DNA of 64,000 nucleotides. Origin: Henricia sp. BOLD:AAB3569 (lineage: Eukaryota; Echinodermata; Asteroidea; Spinulosida; Echinasteridae). The notes under the pieces were generated by a model. That model worked only from the letters and a program-made list of their open reading frames with translations. It made no database searches and was not told where the DNA came from. Positions 63,932 to 64,000 of this stretch are shown here, piece by piece; positions within the stretch are counted from its first letter, which is position 1; every line of letters begins with the position of its first letter. Made by a program: the position numbers and the translations under genes. Where the stretch lies: positions 806,001 to 870,000 of the forward strand of contig JBBELK010000540.1 of assembly GCA_037783545.1 (NCBI GenBank). The letters run 5' to 3'.

Positions 63932-64000
63932 GTCTCTGTCGTTTTGTAATGCTTCCTTTTTATATTATTGTTGTCTGCGTGAGGCTCAGGGTTTGGTAAT

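Larger units (their letters stand above)
1..64000 (+). repeat. Tandem array of a 548-bp tRNA-Arg(TCG)/tRNA-Met(CAT) unit
   Basis: The whole window is one satellite-like array of about 116 units, all in the same orientation, with no flanking unique DNA at either edge. The period is exactly 548 bp except for a 206-bp gain near 12.0 kb and a 111-bp gain near 14.19 kb. I read 43 single-base departures from consensus in 64 kb, so copies are about 99.9% identical. Each unit is tRNA-Arg (1-73), spacer (74-332), tRNA-Met (333-405), spacer (406-548). Base composition counted on the consensus is 125 C and 144 G of 548 (49.1% GC) with 30 CpG. Such homogeneity is expected from concerted evolution or recent amplification. 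The assembly could also have over- or under-counted units. Confidence 0.98.

Noticed and set aside
1..64000. CRISPR array
   Set aside because: The repeat is 548 bp with no variable spacers, and the content is eukaryotic tRNA genes.
1..64000. tRNA-derived SINE family
   Set aside because: There is no poly(A) or simple-repeat tail, no target-site duplications and no dispersed copies. The tRNA parts are intact genes with terminators, in strict tandem.
1..64000. Intron in either tRNA
   Set aside because: Both genes are 73 nt with anticodon loops of exactly seven bases, so there is no room for an intron after position 37.

Overview
The window is a single head-to-tail tandem array with no unique sequence. 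A 548-bp unit repeats from before base 1 to past base 64000. Each unit holds two plus-strand nuclear tRNA genes: tRNA-Arg with anticodon TCG (73 nt), a 259-bp spacer, elongator tRNA-Met with anticodon CAT (73 nt), and a 143-bp spacer. I count 117 tRNA-Arg genes, 116 complete tRNA-Met genes and one tRNA-Met cut by the left edge. There are no protein-coding genes. The recurrent 70-75 codon frames are by-products of the repeat and of tRNA antisense strands.

Organism: a vertebrate nuclear genome, most likely a teleost fish, less certainly an amphibian. Both tRNAs resemble the vertebrate Arg-TCG and elongator Met-CAT sequences. They have internal A and B boxes, no encoded CCA and T-run Pol III terminators. 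Large tRNA tandem arrays are known in zebrafish (chromosome 4 long arm) and Xenopus laevis (a tDNA repeat of about 3.2 kb). The species is inference.

Layout: 1-189 is the end of a unit. Units run in strict 548-bp register from 190 to about 11.99 kb. At 11993-12018 a rearrangement adds 206 bp of spacer, making one 465-bp gap. The register resumes until 14079-14300, where a 111-bp tandem duplication leaves two tRNA-Arg genes side by side. From 14207 to the end the 548-bp register is unbroken.

Variation: by eye I find 43 single-base departures from consensus (about 0.07%) and no indels other than the two rearrangements. Fifteen lie in tRNA genes (11 Met, 4 Arg), so the genes are no more constrained than the spacers. 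Most hit conserved positions (2, 18, 53, 56, 57, 70). Variants shared between copies are always an even number of units apart (2, 2, 2, 6, 20, 38), which suggests amplification or exchange in dimers. The unit keeps 30 CpGs (observed/expected about 0.91) with almost no CpG decay. The array is therefore either very young or unmethylated in the germline.
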